DNA of 64,000 nucleotides from NCBI RefSeq assembly GCF_002104765.1, contig NZ_NCXM01000024.1:1-64000 (forward strand). Direction: 5' to 3'. Below are positions 44,183 through 52,949 of the stretch, in pieces (the stretch's first letter is position 1; each line of letters opens with the position of its first letter). Both the position numbers and the translations under genes were made by a program. The notes under the pieces are model-generated. The model searched no databases. It was not told the DNA's origin and saw only the letters and a list, made by a program, of their open reading frames with translations. The DNA comes from Mycolicibacterium vulneris (GTDB lineage Bacteria; Actinomycetota; Actinomycetes; Mycobacteriales; Mycobacteriaceae).

Positions 44183-45120
44183 CCCGACAGGTACACCACT
44201 AGCCCCGCCGACACCGCAGCGCCGGTTTGCACCAGCGACGACAGGGCCACCGCGCGCCGCAGGTCGGTCACCGCCGGGGCCCGGCCGTCGCCGAGGGTGG
44301 GCCGGATCTGCAGCTCGTGGCGGTACTGCGTGGGCCCGCCCAGGCGCACGCCCAGCGCCCCGGCGAAGGCCGCCTCGACGACGCCGGCGTTGGGGCTGGG
44401 ATGGCGGGCGGCATCGCGGCGCCAGGCCCGCGCCGCGCCCGACGGCGATCCGCCGACGAGCGGCGCCAGCAGCACCGCCAGCGACGCGGTCACCCGCGCG
44501 GCGGCGTAGTTGGCGACGTCATCCAATCTCGCTGCGGCCCAACCGAATCGGAGATAGCGCGGCGAGCGGTAACCCACCATCGAGTCCAGGGTGTTGATGC
44601 CGCGATACACCAGCACGGCGGGCACGCCACCGGCCGCCGCGCACAGCAGCGGCGCCACCTGGGCGTCGGAGGTGTTCTCGGCGATCGATTCCAGTGCCGC
44701 GCGGGCCAGGCCGGCTTCGTCCAGTGACGCCGGATCGCGCCCACACAGCGACGGCAGCAGCCGGCGTGCGGCGTCGACGTCGCCGCGTTCCAACAGCTCC
44801 GACATGTCCAGGCCGGTGCGCGCCAACGAGGTTCCGCCCAACGCGACCCAGGTGGCCGCGCCGGCCGCCGCGAGCGACCACACCCGGCCGCGCCGCGCCG
44901 CGGCCCGTTCCACCGCCAGGCCCAGCAGGCCCAGCGCCCCGATCAGCACGCCCACGTGGGCCACCCCGGCGACCCGGCTGTCGCGGTAGGTCACATTCTC
45001 CAGCGCCGCCGCGGCCCGGCCGAACTGCGCGACCGGATGGCCGCGGCGCGGGTCGCCCAGCGCGCGGTCGGCCAGATAGCCGATCGCCACGCCCGCGATC
45101 CGGGTCCGCCTCGCAACCAC
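44164..45120 (-). CDS. cobD: Adenosylcobinamide-phosphate synthase
   Basis: This 318-residue integral membrane CobD/CbiB enzyme attaches the aminopropanol-type side chain to adenosylcobyric acid. Typical motifs are DRALGDPRRGHPVAQFGR, SIAENTSDAQVAPLLCA, NTLDSMVGYRSPRYLRFGWA and DVANYAAARVTA. Several hydrophobic helices are visible. In combination with the cobC-like gene, it indicates cobalamin synthesis. The 3' end overlaps the convergent SURF1 gene. Confidence 0.93.
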   Translation of the reverse strand: MVARRTRIAGVAIGYLADRALGDPRRGHPVAQFGRAAAALENVTYRDSRVAGVAHVGVLIGALGLLGLAVERAAARRGRVWSLAAAGAATWVALGGTSLARTGLDMSELLERGDVDAARRLLPSLCGRDPASLDEAGLARAALESIAENTSDAQVAPLLCAAAGGVPAVLVYRGINTLDSMVGYRSPRYLRFGWAAARLDDVANYAAARVTASLAVLLAPLVGGSPSGAARAWRRDAARHPSPNAGVVEAAFAGALGVRLGGPTQYRHELQIRPTLGDGRAPAVTDLRRAVALSSLVQTGAAVSAGLVVYLSGYRRRP

Positions 45121-45155
45121 CTCGGCAGCGTCTCACACCCCCGCGTCCCCGCCGA

Positions 45156-45359
45156 CTAGGCGACCGCCACGATCACGACGACGATGACCAGCACGATCAG
45201 GACGTTCAGCGTCCACCACAGCCCCCAGCCGTGTCTGAACTTGCCGGCGGTGCGCGTCATCTGGGGGCTGGCCGACGGGACGACGCCCGATTTCCCGCCT
45301 GGCGACAGGTTCGGCGGGTCGGGGGGTGGAGGACTTTCATTGCCAGGTTCAGTGCTCAT
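45156..45359 (-). CDS. Small C-tail-anchored membrane protein
   Basis: A 67-residue protein starts at MSTEPGNESPPPPDPPNLSP, with a Pro-rich cytosolic part and a single C-terminal hydrophobic helix (LWWTLNVLIVLVIVVVIVAV). The ATG at 45359 is chosen over an earlier one as the natural acidic start. Small tail-anchored proteins like this are common in mycobacteria and unassigned. It lies just upstream of cobD on the same strand. Confidence 0.6.
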   Translation of the reverse strand: MSTEPGNESPPPPDPPNLSPGGKSGVVPSASPQMTRTAGKFRHGWGLWWTLNVLIVLVIVVVIVAVA

Positions 45360-45467
45360 CCGGCCATGCGTGCCCATTCTCGGGTGGATATAACGCGGAG
45401 ATCATTGATCGTGCCGATCCGGCGATGGTCTACTCGAAGGCATGAGTCCCGGCAGGCATGGTGCGCG

Positions 45468-46283
45468 GTGAAGCGTCCCGCGACCCGGGTCGCCGACCTG
45501 CTGAACCCGGCGGCGGCGTTGCTGCCGGCCGCGAACGTCATCATGCAGTTGTCGTTGCCCGGCGTCGGCTATGGAGTGCTGGAAAGCCCGGTGGACAGCG
45601 GCAACGTCTACAAGCATCCGTTCAAGCGGGCCCGCACCACCGGCACTTATCTGGCGGCGGCGACCATCGGGACCGAGTACGACCGTGCGTTGATCTGCGC
45701 GGCAGTCGACGTCGCCCACCGGCAGGTCCGGTCGACGTCGTCGAGCCCGATGTCCTACAACGCTTTTGACCCCAAGTTGCAGCTGTGGGTGGCGGCGTGC
45801 CTGTACCGGTACTTCATCGACCAGCACGAGTTCCTGCACGGCCCGCTGGATGACGCGACGGCCGACGCGGTCTACCGAGACGCCAGCAAGTTGGGCACGA
45901 CACTGCAAGTGCCCGAGCGGATGTGGCCGCCGGACCGGGCCGCGTTCGACGAGTACTGGAAACGCTCCCTCGACGAGCTGCGCATCGACCCTCCGGTGCG
46001 CGAGCATCTGCATGGCGTGGCTGCGTTGGCGTTCCTGCCGTGGCCTCTGCGGGTGCTGGCGGGGCCGTTCAACCTGTTCGCGACGACGGGGTTTCTGGCT
46101 CCTGAGTTCCGGGAGTTGATGGGGCTGGACTGGTCGCCGGGCCGGCAGCGCCGCTTCGACTGGCTGCTGGCGGCCCTGCGGCTGGCCGACCGGCTGATCC
46201 CGCACCGGGCCTGGATCTTCGGTTACCGGCTCTACCTGCGGGACATGCGATCCCGCGCGCGCCAGGGCCGGCGGATCGTCTAG
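45468..46283 (+). CDS. MpaB-like (DUF2236) oxygenase-type protein, Rv2237 type
   Basis: A 271-residue protein. It matches the DUF2236/latex-clearing-type family with HPFKRARTTGTYLAAATIGT, AVDVAHRQVRSTSSSPMSYN and LQLWVAACLYRYFIDQHEF. His residues in these positions could bind haem. The GTG start (KRPATRVADLLNP) fits Rv2237. The following broken SDR gene begins at the next base, so the two formed an operon. Confidence 0.85.
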   Translation: MKRPATRVADLLNPAAALLPAANVIMQLSLPGVGYGVLESPVDSGNVYKHPFKRARTTGTYLAAATIGTEYDRALICAAVDVAHRQVRSTSSSPMSYNAFDPKLQLWVAACLYRYFIDQHEFLHGPLDDATADAVYRDASKLGTTLQVPERMWPPDRAAFDEYWKRSLDELRIDPPVREHLHGVAALAFLPWPLRVLAGPFNLFATTGFLAPEFRELMGLDWSPGRQRRFDWLLAALRLADRLIPHRAWIFGYRLYLRDMRSRARQGRRIV

Positions 46284-47061
46284 ATGGCGCAGGATCGTCT
46301 CGCTGGCAAGGTCGCCATCATCACCGGCGCAGGCTCTGGTATCGGGTGGGCCGCGGCCCGTTGGTTCGCCGACGAGGGAGCCCGGGTCGTCTGCGCCGAC
46401 GTCAGCGGGCAGGAGCGCGAGATCGCCGCCGGCTCGGCGACGTCGCGCTGCCGGTGCACGTTGACGTCACCGACGCCGACGACGTCCAACGCATGGTCGC
46501 CGCCGCCGTCGACCGCTTCGGCCGGGTGGATGTGCTGCTGAACAACGCGGATTCGGTGGGCCGCACGCGGCCCTGGCCGACACCGACGAAGAAATGTTCG
46601 ACAAGATCCTGGCCGTCAATCTCAAAGGCGTGTTCCTCGGCATGAAATTCGCGATCCCAGCGATGCTCGAGGCGGGCGGCGGCTCCATCGTCAACACCGC
46701 GTCGGCGTCCGGGCTGGTCGGCTGGAAAGGCTTGTCCTGCTATGCCGCAGCCAACGCCGCGGTGGTGCAGACGACCAAATCCGCCGCGCTGGATTACGCC
46801 AGGACGAACGTGCGCATCAACGCGATCTGCCCCGGGATGACCTACACCGGCCTGGCCGGGGCCAAACCCGACGACGACGTGCCGCCCGGTGGTTACCTGC
46901 CGATGCCGACGGCACGGTAGGGCGAACCCGCCGAATTGACCGCCGCCGCATTGTTTCTCGCCAGCGACGAGGCATCCTTCGTCACCGCCGCCGCGCTGGC
47001 CGTGGACGGTGGGTACTCGGCCAGCGGCCCGATGGTCGGCAAACCGCGCAAAGCGGACTAG
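46284..47061 (+). pseudogene. Decayed short-chain dehydrogenase/reductase
   Basis: The SDR sequence is split over frames. Frame one has the cofactor motif KVAIITGAGSGIGWAAARWF. After about 46430 it continues in a second frame as DVALPVHVDVTDADDVQRMV and VDVLLNNAD. From about 46570 a third shift gives FDKILAVNLKGVFLGMKF and the catalytic YxxxN-type region SCYAAANAAVVQTTKSAAL. An in-frame TAG at 46918-46920 replaces the Trp usually found before GEPAELTAAALFLAS, which reads on to 47061. Two frameshifts and a nonsense codon make it non-functional. Confidence 0.8.
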
Positions 47062-47072
47062 CGTGGCACGGC

Positions 47073-47468
47073 ATGACGTTTCCAGCGCTCAGCCACGTCG
47101 CGGTCACGGTGCGCGACCTCGAAGTCAGCGGGCGGTGGTACCGCAACCTGCTCGGCGCCGACCCGATCCTCGATGAGCACACCGACGCCGGCTTCCACCA
47201 CCAGGTGTGGATGCTTGACGGCGGCACCGTATTCGGCATTCATCAGCACGACCACCCGGCACCCGACGAACGGTTCAGCGAACATCGTGTCGGCCTCGAC
47301 CACGTCGGCTTCGGCTGCGCCAACCGCGGCGAGCTGGAGAAGTGGGTCACCCGGCTGGGCGAACTGGGCATCGAGCACGGCGGCATCGTGGATGCACCGT
47401 ACGGTTCGGGGCTGAGTTTCCGCGACCCCGACGGCATCGCGCTGGAGTTCTTCGCCCCGCCCGGCTGA
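47073..47468 (+). CDS. VOC-family (glyoxalase-like) protein
   Basis: A 131-residue vicinal-oxygen-chelate protein with two beta-alpha-beta-beta-beta units. Metal-ligand positions appear in LSHVAVTVRDLE, GLDHVGFGC and the C-terminal ALEFFAPPG. FRDPDGIALEF is diagnostic. The ATG lies 11 bases past the broken SDR gene. The reaction could be glyoxalase-, epimerase- or dioxygenase-like; no more can be said. Confidence 0.82.
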   Translation: MTFPALSHVAVTVRDLEVSGRWYRNLLGADPILDEHTDAGFHHQVWMLDGGTVFGIHQHDHPAPDERFSEHRVGLDHVGFGCANRGELEKWVTRLGELGIEHGGIVDAPYGSGLSFRDPDGIALEFFAPPG

Positions 47469-47472
47469 TCGC

Positions 47473-48591
47473 TCAGCGCACCGTCGCGAAGAACGCGCGC
47501 AGATCCTCGACGAACAGCTCCGGTTGTTCGAACGCCGCGAAATGGCCGCCCCGGGGCATGTCCGTCCAGTGGGTGATGTTGTAGACCGGCTCGCACCAGC
47601 TGCGCGGCGCCTTGAGCAGCTCCTCGGGGAAAGCCGCTACGCCCGTGGGCAATTCGACGCGGTCCCCGCCGCCCCACACCGCAAAGCTCTCCCAGTACAG
47701 GCGGCCCGAGGACGCGGCGGTGTTGGTGACCCAGTAGACCATCACGTTGTCGAGCAGCTCGTCGCGACTGACCGCGTTCTCGGGGTGCCCGTCACAATCG
47801 GCCCAGTCCCAGAACTTTTCGACGATCCAGGCCAGCTGTCCCGTGGGCGAATCGGCTAGGCCGTAGCCCAGTGTTTGCGGCCGGGTGGACTGCTGCTTGG
47901 AATAGCCGGTGCCCCACTTGCGGTGGTTGGCCAACCCGGCCAACGCTCGTTGCTCCTCCTCGGTCGGGTTCGCCAGCGAGTCCTTGGTGGGCCGGCCGAC
48001 CGGCATGTTCAGGTGGATGCCCACGCAGTGGCCGACATTGCGGCCGATCTGGGTCGTGACCGCGGCACCCCAATCGCCGCCCTGGGCGCCGTAGCGGTCG
48101 TAGCCCAGGCGCAGCATGAGCGTTTCCCATGCCTCGGCGATCTTTTCCACGCCCCAGCCGGTGTGGGTGGGCTTGCCCGAGAACCCGTAGCCCGGCAGCG
48201 ACGGACAAACGACGTGGAAGGCGTCCTCGGCGCGGCCCGAGGCAGGGTTGGTCAACGGCTCAATCACCTTGTGGAACTCCACGATTGAGCCCGGCCAGCC
48301 GTGCGTGATCACCAGCGGGAAGGCGTCGGCGTGCGGGGACCGCTGGTGGATGAAATGGATGTCCAGCCCGTCGATTTCGGTGGTGAATTGATCGAAGCGG
48401 TTGAGCGCGGCCTCTCGCGAACGCCAGTCGTAGCCGCTGGCCCAGTAGTCGGCCAGTTCGCGGGTGTAGGCAAACGGCACGCCTTGGCTCCAGTCGTCCA
48501 CGCATTCGGCCTCGGGCCAACGCGTGCGGGCGAGCCGCGATCGCAGATCGTCGAGAACGTCGTCGGGAACGTCGATGCGGAAGGGTTTCAC
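47473..48591 (-). CDS. Epoxide hydrolase (EHN-domain alpha/beta hydrolase)
   Basis: A 372-residue protein with the N-terminal epoxide-hydrolase (EHN) domain (VKPFRIDVPDDVLDDLRSRL, RWPEAECVDDWSQG) followed by an alpha/beta-hydrolase core. The oxyanion motif is ITHGWPGSIVEF, nucleophile Asp is in GAQGGDWGAAV, and catalytic His is in PRGGHFAAFEQPE. The GTG start at 48591 has a typical N-terminus. It likely opens lipid or xenobiotic epoxides. It is convergent with the VOC gene. Confidence 0.92.
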   Translation of the reverse strand: MKPFRIDVPDDVLDDLRSRLARTRWPEAECVDDWSQGVPFAYTRELADYWASGYDWRSREAALNRFDQFTTEIDGLDIHFIHQRSPHADAFPLVITHGWPGSIVEFHKVIEPLTNPASGRAEDAFHVVCPSLPGYGFSGKPTHTGWGVEKIAEAWETLMLRLGYDRYGAQGGDWGAAVTTQIGRNVGHCVGIHLNMPVGRPTKDSLANPTEEEQRALAGLANHRKWGTGYSKQQSTRPQTLGYGLADSPTGQLAWIVEKFWDWADCDGHPENAVSRDELLDNVMVYWVTNTAASSGRLYWESFAVWGGGDRVELPTGVAAFPEELLKAPRSWCEPVYNITHWTDMPRGGHFAAFEQPELFVEDLRAFFATVR

Positions 48592-48692
48592 GCGTTCATA
48601 GTGCTCCCGAGTACAATCGGCGCCGCACACGCCCCCGCTGTCGCATGCGTGAACACGAACGCCCCTGCGGGCCGCCGAGCGTAGTCACTCTC

Positions 48693-49622
48693 TCAGGGTG
48701 CGAGCCTGACAAAGCCCGGCGCCATGGGCGGCGGGGGCGGCGCTGGTGGCACCGGCGGCACGGGTGGTGCCGGCGGCGGGGGCGCCTCGGGCGGTGCCGG
48801 CGGCGGCGCCGCTGGAAGATCACCGCCCGTGCTTCCACCGCCGCCATTGCCGGGTGCGGCCCCCGGCTGCGGAGCAACCCTGGGAACAGGCGGCGACTGT
48901 GGCGGCGGCGGCACCCGTTGCGGCCGAGGCGGTGCCGCGATCGGCTGGGGTGGTGCCAGGTGCGCCAACGGCGGTGGTGGCGCCGGAAGCTGCGGCGGGT
49001 TCGGCTGGGTGACCTCTCCGGCAGGAACCGCTCCAGTCGACGAGACAAGCGCCGCGGCATTCACATTGAAGTCCAACGGCTCGCCGGCGGAGGGCCCCGT
49101 CGCGAGGGCGCCACTGGGCGACACATGCGGCTCCCGCCGGTCGTCGCGCGAGTTGACCGCGTTGCGGATGTTGTCCGACATCCGATGCGCCGGATCGTTC
49201 CATCGCGATGTCGGATCGGTGACCAGGAAGGTGATTTTGCTCCGGTCGTATGGACAGTAGGCACCCACCGACGCGGTGATGAACCGTGCTTCGGTGCGCG
49301 CGAGGCGGCCGGGGGCGTAGAAGCGCTCGGGCGGATCGTTGCTTCCCGCATACTCGACCATCGCGTCCAGTACCCGGTCCGCGGGAATGCCGGCATCCAG
49401 TGCGCGACAGACTTTATGAGCGACGTCGACGAGGCTTGGCACGCCTTCGAGGGCGGGGATGCCTTCTTGAGCGAGCAGCGCCAGGAATTGGTCGTCTTCG
49501 TTTGAGTCAGCCGTTGCTGCACCGCCGCGCAGAATTGCGGCGCCGCTTAGCAATACAAGGGTGGTAACCAGCACGCCGGCATGGCTGGTGACGCCGGCGC
49601 ACCTGGTGGTGGCGGTGAACAT
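48693..49622 (-). CDS. DUF732 exported protein with long proline-rich tail
   Basis: This 309-residue protein has a signal peptide (SHAGVLVTTLVLLSGAAILR), a DUF732 domain (DDQFLALLAQEGIPALEGVP; HKVCRALDAGIPAD; FITASVGAYCP) and a Pro/Gly-rich C-terminal 130 residues ending APGFVRLAP. The ATG at 49622 (MFTATTRC) was chosen so that the signal peptide is N-terminal; the open frame continues upstream through a kinase remnant. Like the paralogue at 21.5 kb, its function is unknown. Confidence 0.72.
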   Translation of the reverse strand: MFTATTRCAGVTSHAGVLVTTLVLLSGAAILRGGAATADSNEDDQFLALLAQEGIPALEGVPSLVDVAHKVCRALDAGIPADRVLDAMVEYAGSNDPPERFYAPGRLARTEARFITASVGAYCPYDRSKITFLVTDPTSRWNDPAHRMSDNIRNAVNSRDDRREPHVSPSGALATGPSAGEPLDFNVNAAALVSSTGAVPAGEVTQPNPPQLPAPPPPLAHLAPPQPIAAPPRPQRVPPPPQSPPVPRVAPQPGAAPGNGGGGSTGGDLPAAPPPAPPEAPPPPAPPVPPVPPAPPPPPMAPGFVRLAP

Positions 49623-49988
49623 GACAGGATTTCCGTTCTGCGAGAGCCCGTCCCGCGCGGACTTTGGATAATCACTTATGCCGCAGGTGTGATCGCCTGC
49701 GCGCCAGCGCGTCCCCAACGCAATTTTCACGATGGGGATGTCGCCGGCGGATGTGGAGCGCACGGTCGTTGACGCGCACCACGTAAGACGTCCTGGCGCG
49801 GTCGCCGGATCCGTCTGTGTCACCAGACGGTGGACGTCGTCCGCGCAGACGCCGGTGCTCAGCATTTTGAGCGGTTTACCGCGGGCCAAACGGGGACACC
49901 GGGTGAAGTAGACCTCGCCCATCCCGAAACATCCCAACAACCGCAGGATGGCATACCCAGCAAACGTATTGCCGTTAGCCGACGGCAT
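49623..49988 (-). pseudogene. Fragment of a PknF-type Ser/Thr protein kinase
   Basis: The 5' part of the open frame reads GNTFAGYAILRLLGCFGMGE followed by VYFTRCPRLARGKPLKML. This strongly resembles the start of mycobacterial PknF-like kinases (FAGYRILRLLGSGGMGEVYL, HPRLPR, LKVL). The glycine loop GSGGMG has become GCFGMG, and after about 50 residues kinase similarity ends. No HRD or DFG motif follows. It is a decayed N-terminal piece fused in frame upstream of the DUF732 gene. Confidence 0.68.
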
Positions 49989-50202
49989 GAAAAAAATCGT
50001 ACTTTCAGGGTTTTTTAGGCGACAGAGACATTATCTGGGCGTGTACTGCGGGTTAACTGTTATCCGCCTAGCGAATCCCTATCCAGATTACGAAACACGT
50101 GTATAACAACTCCGAGGCGGCATCAGCCCTCGGCGCCCGACCCCTCAGAGTGCTCGTAGGCCGCGCAGGGTCTGCTGATCAGTTCACGTGCGCGCCAAGG
50201 CT

Positions 50203-50691
50203 TTAGTCGGGATACCGGACCGCCACCAGCTCGACCTGCTGTCGTCCCTGCGGCGTCTCGAATGTCACGACGTCCCCTGGCTGGTGGCCTGCCAGGGCGA
50301 GCCCCATCGGGCTGTCCGGCGCCAACGTGTGCTCGTCCACGACCGGCACGTCTCCGACGATCGCGACCACCCGCAGGTGAACGAGCTCCCCATCCGGGAA
50401 GCGCAGCGTCACCTCGGTGCCGTCCGGAAGCGCGCCCGGCACCTCGGACTCGGGCCGCCCACCGCGCAGATGCCAGTTGATTTCGGCGATCCGGTCGTCG
50501 ATCGAGGTCAGTTCGTCGGCGAGGCCAATCTGGTCCGCCGCATCGGCGTCGACGAGGTCGCCGGCCGTATCCCGGATGCTGTCGAGGTCGGCCGCCACGC
50601 GCTCGCGCCGCCGCTTCAGTTTTTCCAGCTCGGCCTCGAGAAGGGCGAGCTCGTCCGGCGTCAGCGTCGCCGGCCGGCTGTCCTTGCTCAC
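50203..50691 (-). CDS. GreA/GreB-like transcription factor
   Basis: A 162-residue protein with an N-terminal coiled coil (LALLEAELEKLKRRRERVAA) bearing the acidic tip region (DLVDADAADQIGLADEL) and a C-terminal Gre FKBP-like domain (VVDEHTLAPDSPMGLALAGH, GDVVTFETPQGRQQVELVAV). It is like the Gre homologue Rv3788, which differs from GreA and may inhibit RNA polymerase. Its ATG overlaps the stop of the HPF-like gene. The pairing suggests a stress or stationary-phase role. Confidence 0.85.
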   Translation of the reverse strand: MSKDSRPATLTPDELALLEAELEKLKRRRERVAADLDSIRDTAGDLVDADAADQIGLADELTSIDDRIAEINWHLRGGRPESEVPGALPDGTEVTLRFPDGELVHLRVVAIVGDVPVVDEHTLAPDSPMGLALAGHQPGDVVTFETPQGRQQVELVAVRYPD

Positions 50692-51089
50692 GACCCCGCG
50701 CCCGCGCTCGACCCGGGGTGGCGGATGGTGTCGCGCCGCAGCCGACGGTTGCTCTTGGGTTCACGCTCCGTCTTGTGCCGATCGATCTGAGTGATCAGGT
50801 CCCGCTTGGCTTCGGCGAGAGACCGCATGAGATCCCGGTCGTATCCAACCGCCACGAGCGGCGGGCAGCCCGGCAGAAACGCGCGGAGCGTTACGCGCTG
50901 CTCTTTACCGCCGCGCTCGCGCACGGACACGTCGACTTCGACCTCGCTCGGATCCCACCTGGCCAGGTGCGGACCCAGCGCGGACAGCTCTTCGAGGACC
51001 TGGTCGCGTTCCTGTTCCTTGAACCCGGCGCCCAGACGAAACGAGCGCTGATCGAGACGGTCCCGCCGCGCGTTGTCGGTGCTACTCAT
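50688..51089 (-). CDS. HPF/RaiA-like ribosome-associated protein
   Basis: This 133-residue protein has an S30AE/HPF-like fold pattern: LGAGFKEQERDQVLEELSAL, EVEVDVSVRERGGKEQRVTL and AEAKRDLITQIDRHKTERE. A basic C-terminus (SNRRLRRDTIRH) follows. It is divergent from classical HPF in sequence, so the assignment is moderate. The start at 51089 precedes a Gre-like gene with an ATGA overlap. It may bind ribosomes in dormancy. Confidence 0.6.
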   Translation of the reverse strand: MSSTDNARRDRLDQRSFRLGAGFKEQERDQVLEELSALGPHLARWDPSEVEVDVSVRERGGKEQRVTLRAFLPGCPPLVAVGYDRDLMRSLAEAKRDLITQIDRHKTEREPKSNRRLRRDTIRHPGSSAGAGS

Positions 51090-51364
51090 GCCTATGAGCA
51101 TTAGGCACAAACGACGTAGACCGCTTCCCCTACTCAGGCCCGATTCCAGGGTGGATCGTGGGCCTGCGAGGACATGGCATGACAGCGTGCCGCAACGCTG
51201 CGCTGGTCGGCGTGTTCGCGGTCCCCCGTCAACATTTCAGCCGGCCATCCTGCGGGGACGAGCGAGGTGTGCGATTTTCGTCCTGACGGGTGCACGCGGT
51301 GGACGCGTCAGCCGAGAAGACTGCTGTTCGAAACTCAATGACCCCGATCTAGGGGGAGGTTCTC

Positions 51365-51991
51365 GTGACTTCTGCTGTGGGGCAGCCGGAAGCACCGGTC
51401 GTCGACCCCTCGAAACTCCTGCCGCACAAGTGGAGAGTATTGCTGGGGTCCGGGGTGCTGGCGATCATCCTCGGCGTGCTGATGCTGGTGTGGCCAGGCA
51501 AGACCGTCCTCGTCGCCACGGTGCTGTTCGGTTTATCTTTGCTCGTCTTCGGCGGCGCACAATTGTTTATTGCGATGGCGGCGGAGCTAGCGGAGCTATC
51601 GGGTGGTGGTCGCGCACTGCTCTTCATTAGCGGCGCCGTGTCGGTGATTCTCGCGGTGCTGACCTTTCGGTACTTCGGCCAACCGTTCGCGATCCTGCTG
51701 TTTGCCATCTACATCGGTATCAGCTTCATCATCAGAGGGATTGCGACGACGGTCGCGGCGATCAGCGGCACTGAAACGTCCGGGCGTGGCTGGGATATCT
51801 TCTTCGGAATCGTGTCCGTGCTGGCTGGCATCGTCATGCTGCTGCTGCCGCTCACGTCGATCGTCACGCTCGCCGTGGTGACGGGCGCGTCCCTTGTTGT
51901 CCTCGGCGTGTTCGAGGTCGTGTCCGCGTTCTATGCTCGACGCGACCGCGGCGTGGTACCTGTGAAGGTGCGCCCGCAAAGGGCCGCGTAG
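51365..51991 (+). CDS. HdeD-family (DUF308) membrane protein
   Basis: A 208-residue protein has six predicted membrane helices, e.g. VLLGSGVLAIILGVLMLVWP and IFFGIVSVLAGIVMLLLPLT, the two-fold repeated DUF308/HdeD pattern. In E. coli HdeD acts in acid resistance; actinobacterial roles are unknown. The GTG start is preceded by AGGGGGAGG. It is divergent from the HPF/Gre unit across 275 bases, so stress control could be shared. Confidence 0.85.
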   Translation: MTSAVGQPEAPVVDPSKLLPHKWRVLLGSGVLAIILGVLMLVWPGKTVLVATVLFGLSLLVFGGAQLFIAMAAELAELSGGGRALLFISGAVSVILAVLTFRYFGQPFAILLFAIYIGISFIIRGIATTVAAISGTETSGRGWDIFFGIVSVLAGIVMLLLPLTSIVTLAVVTGASLVVLGVFEVVSAFYARRDRGVVPVKVRPQRAA

Positions 51992-52361
51992 CGCTTCTGT
52001 CACCGCACCGCCGTCGAGCACTGCGTTCGGTGGCGGTGATTTCGGTGCAGACCGACTGATTGGGGCCGCCACAAGCGCATCGATCTGATTTGTTTTGCAC
52101 TTCGACGGCACGTTCAATCCCGACCGCACCACCATGGTGCTCCGGTTAGCGGCCAAAGTTCGCGAGGCCGCCGCCCGTGACAGCACCCGCCGCAGCATCG
52201 CGGACCGGCTGTTGAAGAACAATTGCGGGGTGCCGGCCTGAAAGAACACGCCGTGATTCGAGCAAGCGTGCGAACCCCGTTGGCACACTCTTGGCACAAC
52301 GAATGTTTGCGCGCCGGGACCGGCGCAGTCCCGGTAGGCCTCTGACCTCGATTAATATCAG
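51992..52361. other. Intergenic stretch before tRNA-Val, possible gene remnant
   Basis: No complete gene is evident. A plus-strand frame at 52134-52241 begins MVLRLAAKVREAAARDSTRR and ends LLKNNCGVPA; upstream it reads HFDGTFNPDRTT without a start. It has no ribosome site. It looks like the tail of a lost gene next to a tRNA, an integration hot spot. Nothing else was recognised. Confidence 0.3.
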
Positions 52362-52433
52362 TGGGCGCGGACGGTATCGAACCGCCGACCGCTGGTGTGT
52401 AAAACCAGAGCTCTACCACTGAGCTACGCGCCC
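52362..52433 (-). tRNA. tRNA-Val (anticodon TAC)
   Basis: On the minus strand the RNA begins GGGCGCGTAGCTCAGTGGTA and has the anticodon loop TTTTACA, giving TAC. The T arm is GGCGGTTCGATACCGTC. The acceptor stem GGGCGCG pairs with CGCGCCC at 52363-52369, with discriminator A at 52362. CCA is not encoded. Confidence 0.93.
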
Positions 52434-52487
52434 GTGCCCGGGCAGGCTACCTGCCCGAAGGCCAACTTCCCAAAATTTTCAGTCCCC

Positions 52488-52949
52488 TCAGGCCCGCAAG
52501 GCCGCCAGGGCGTCCGTCCAGAGCCGCTGGTCGCGGGACTCGCCGGGCTGCTTCATCTCGGCGAAGCGAATGATGCCGGACCGATCGACGACGAACGTCC
52601 CACGGTTGGAGTAGCCGGCGTCCTCGTTGAACACGCCGTAGCTCTGGCTGACCGCGCCGTGCGGCCAGAAGTCCGACAGCACCGGGAAGGTGAAGCCGCT
52701 GTCCAGCGACCAGACCCGGTGCGTGGGCGGCGGTCCCACCGAGATGGCCAGCGCCGCGCTCTCGTCGTTTTCGAACTCGGGCAGGTGGTCACGCAACAGG
52801 TCCAGCTCGCCCTGGCAGATCCCGGTGAAGGCCAGCGGAAAAAACACCAGCAGAACGTTCTTGGCGTCCCGATAGGAACTCAGCGTGACGCGCTGTTGGT
52901 TCTGGTCGCGCAAAGTGAAATCCGGGGCGGCTGTGCCGACGGGCAGCAT
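52488..52949 (-). CDS. ahpE: 1-Cys peroxiredoxin AhpE
   Basis: A 153-residue peroxiredoxin with peroxidatic Cys45 in LAFTGICQGELD; there is no resolving Cys in the usual place. NVLLVFFPLAFTG and FEM-like FAEMKQPGESRDQRLW match M. tuberculosis AhpE (Rv2238c), which reduces peroxides and peroxynitrite using mycothiol/mycoredoxin. The ATG at 52949 overlaps the stop of the DUF3052 gene by one base (TGATG). Confidence 0.96.
   Translation of the reverse strand: MLPVGTAAPDFTLRDQNQQRVTLSSYRDAKNVLLVFFPLAFTGICQGELDLLRDHLPEFENDESAALAISVGPPPTHRVWSLDSGFTFPVLSDFWPHGAVSQSYGVFNEDAGYSNRGTFVVDRSGIIRFAEMKQPGESRDQRLWTDALAALRA

Noticed and set aside
48693..49988. A single 431-residue protein
   Set aside because: The signal peptide lies internally at residue 123, and the upstream part is a decayed kinase piece; two entities are better supported.
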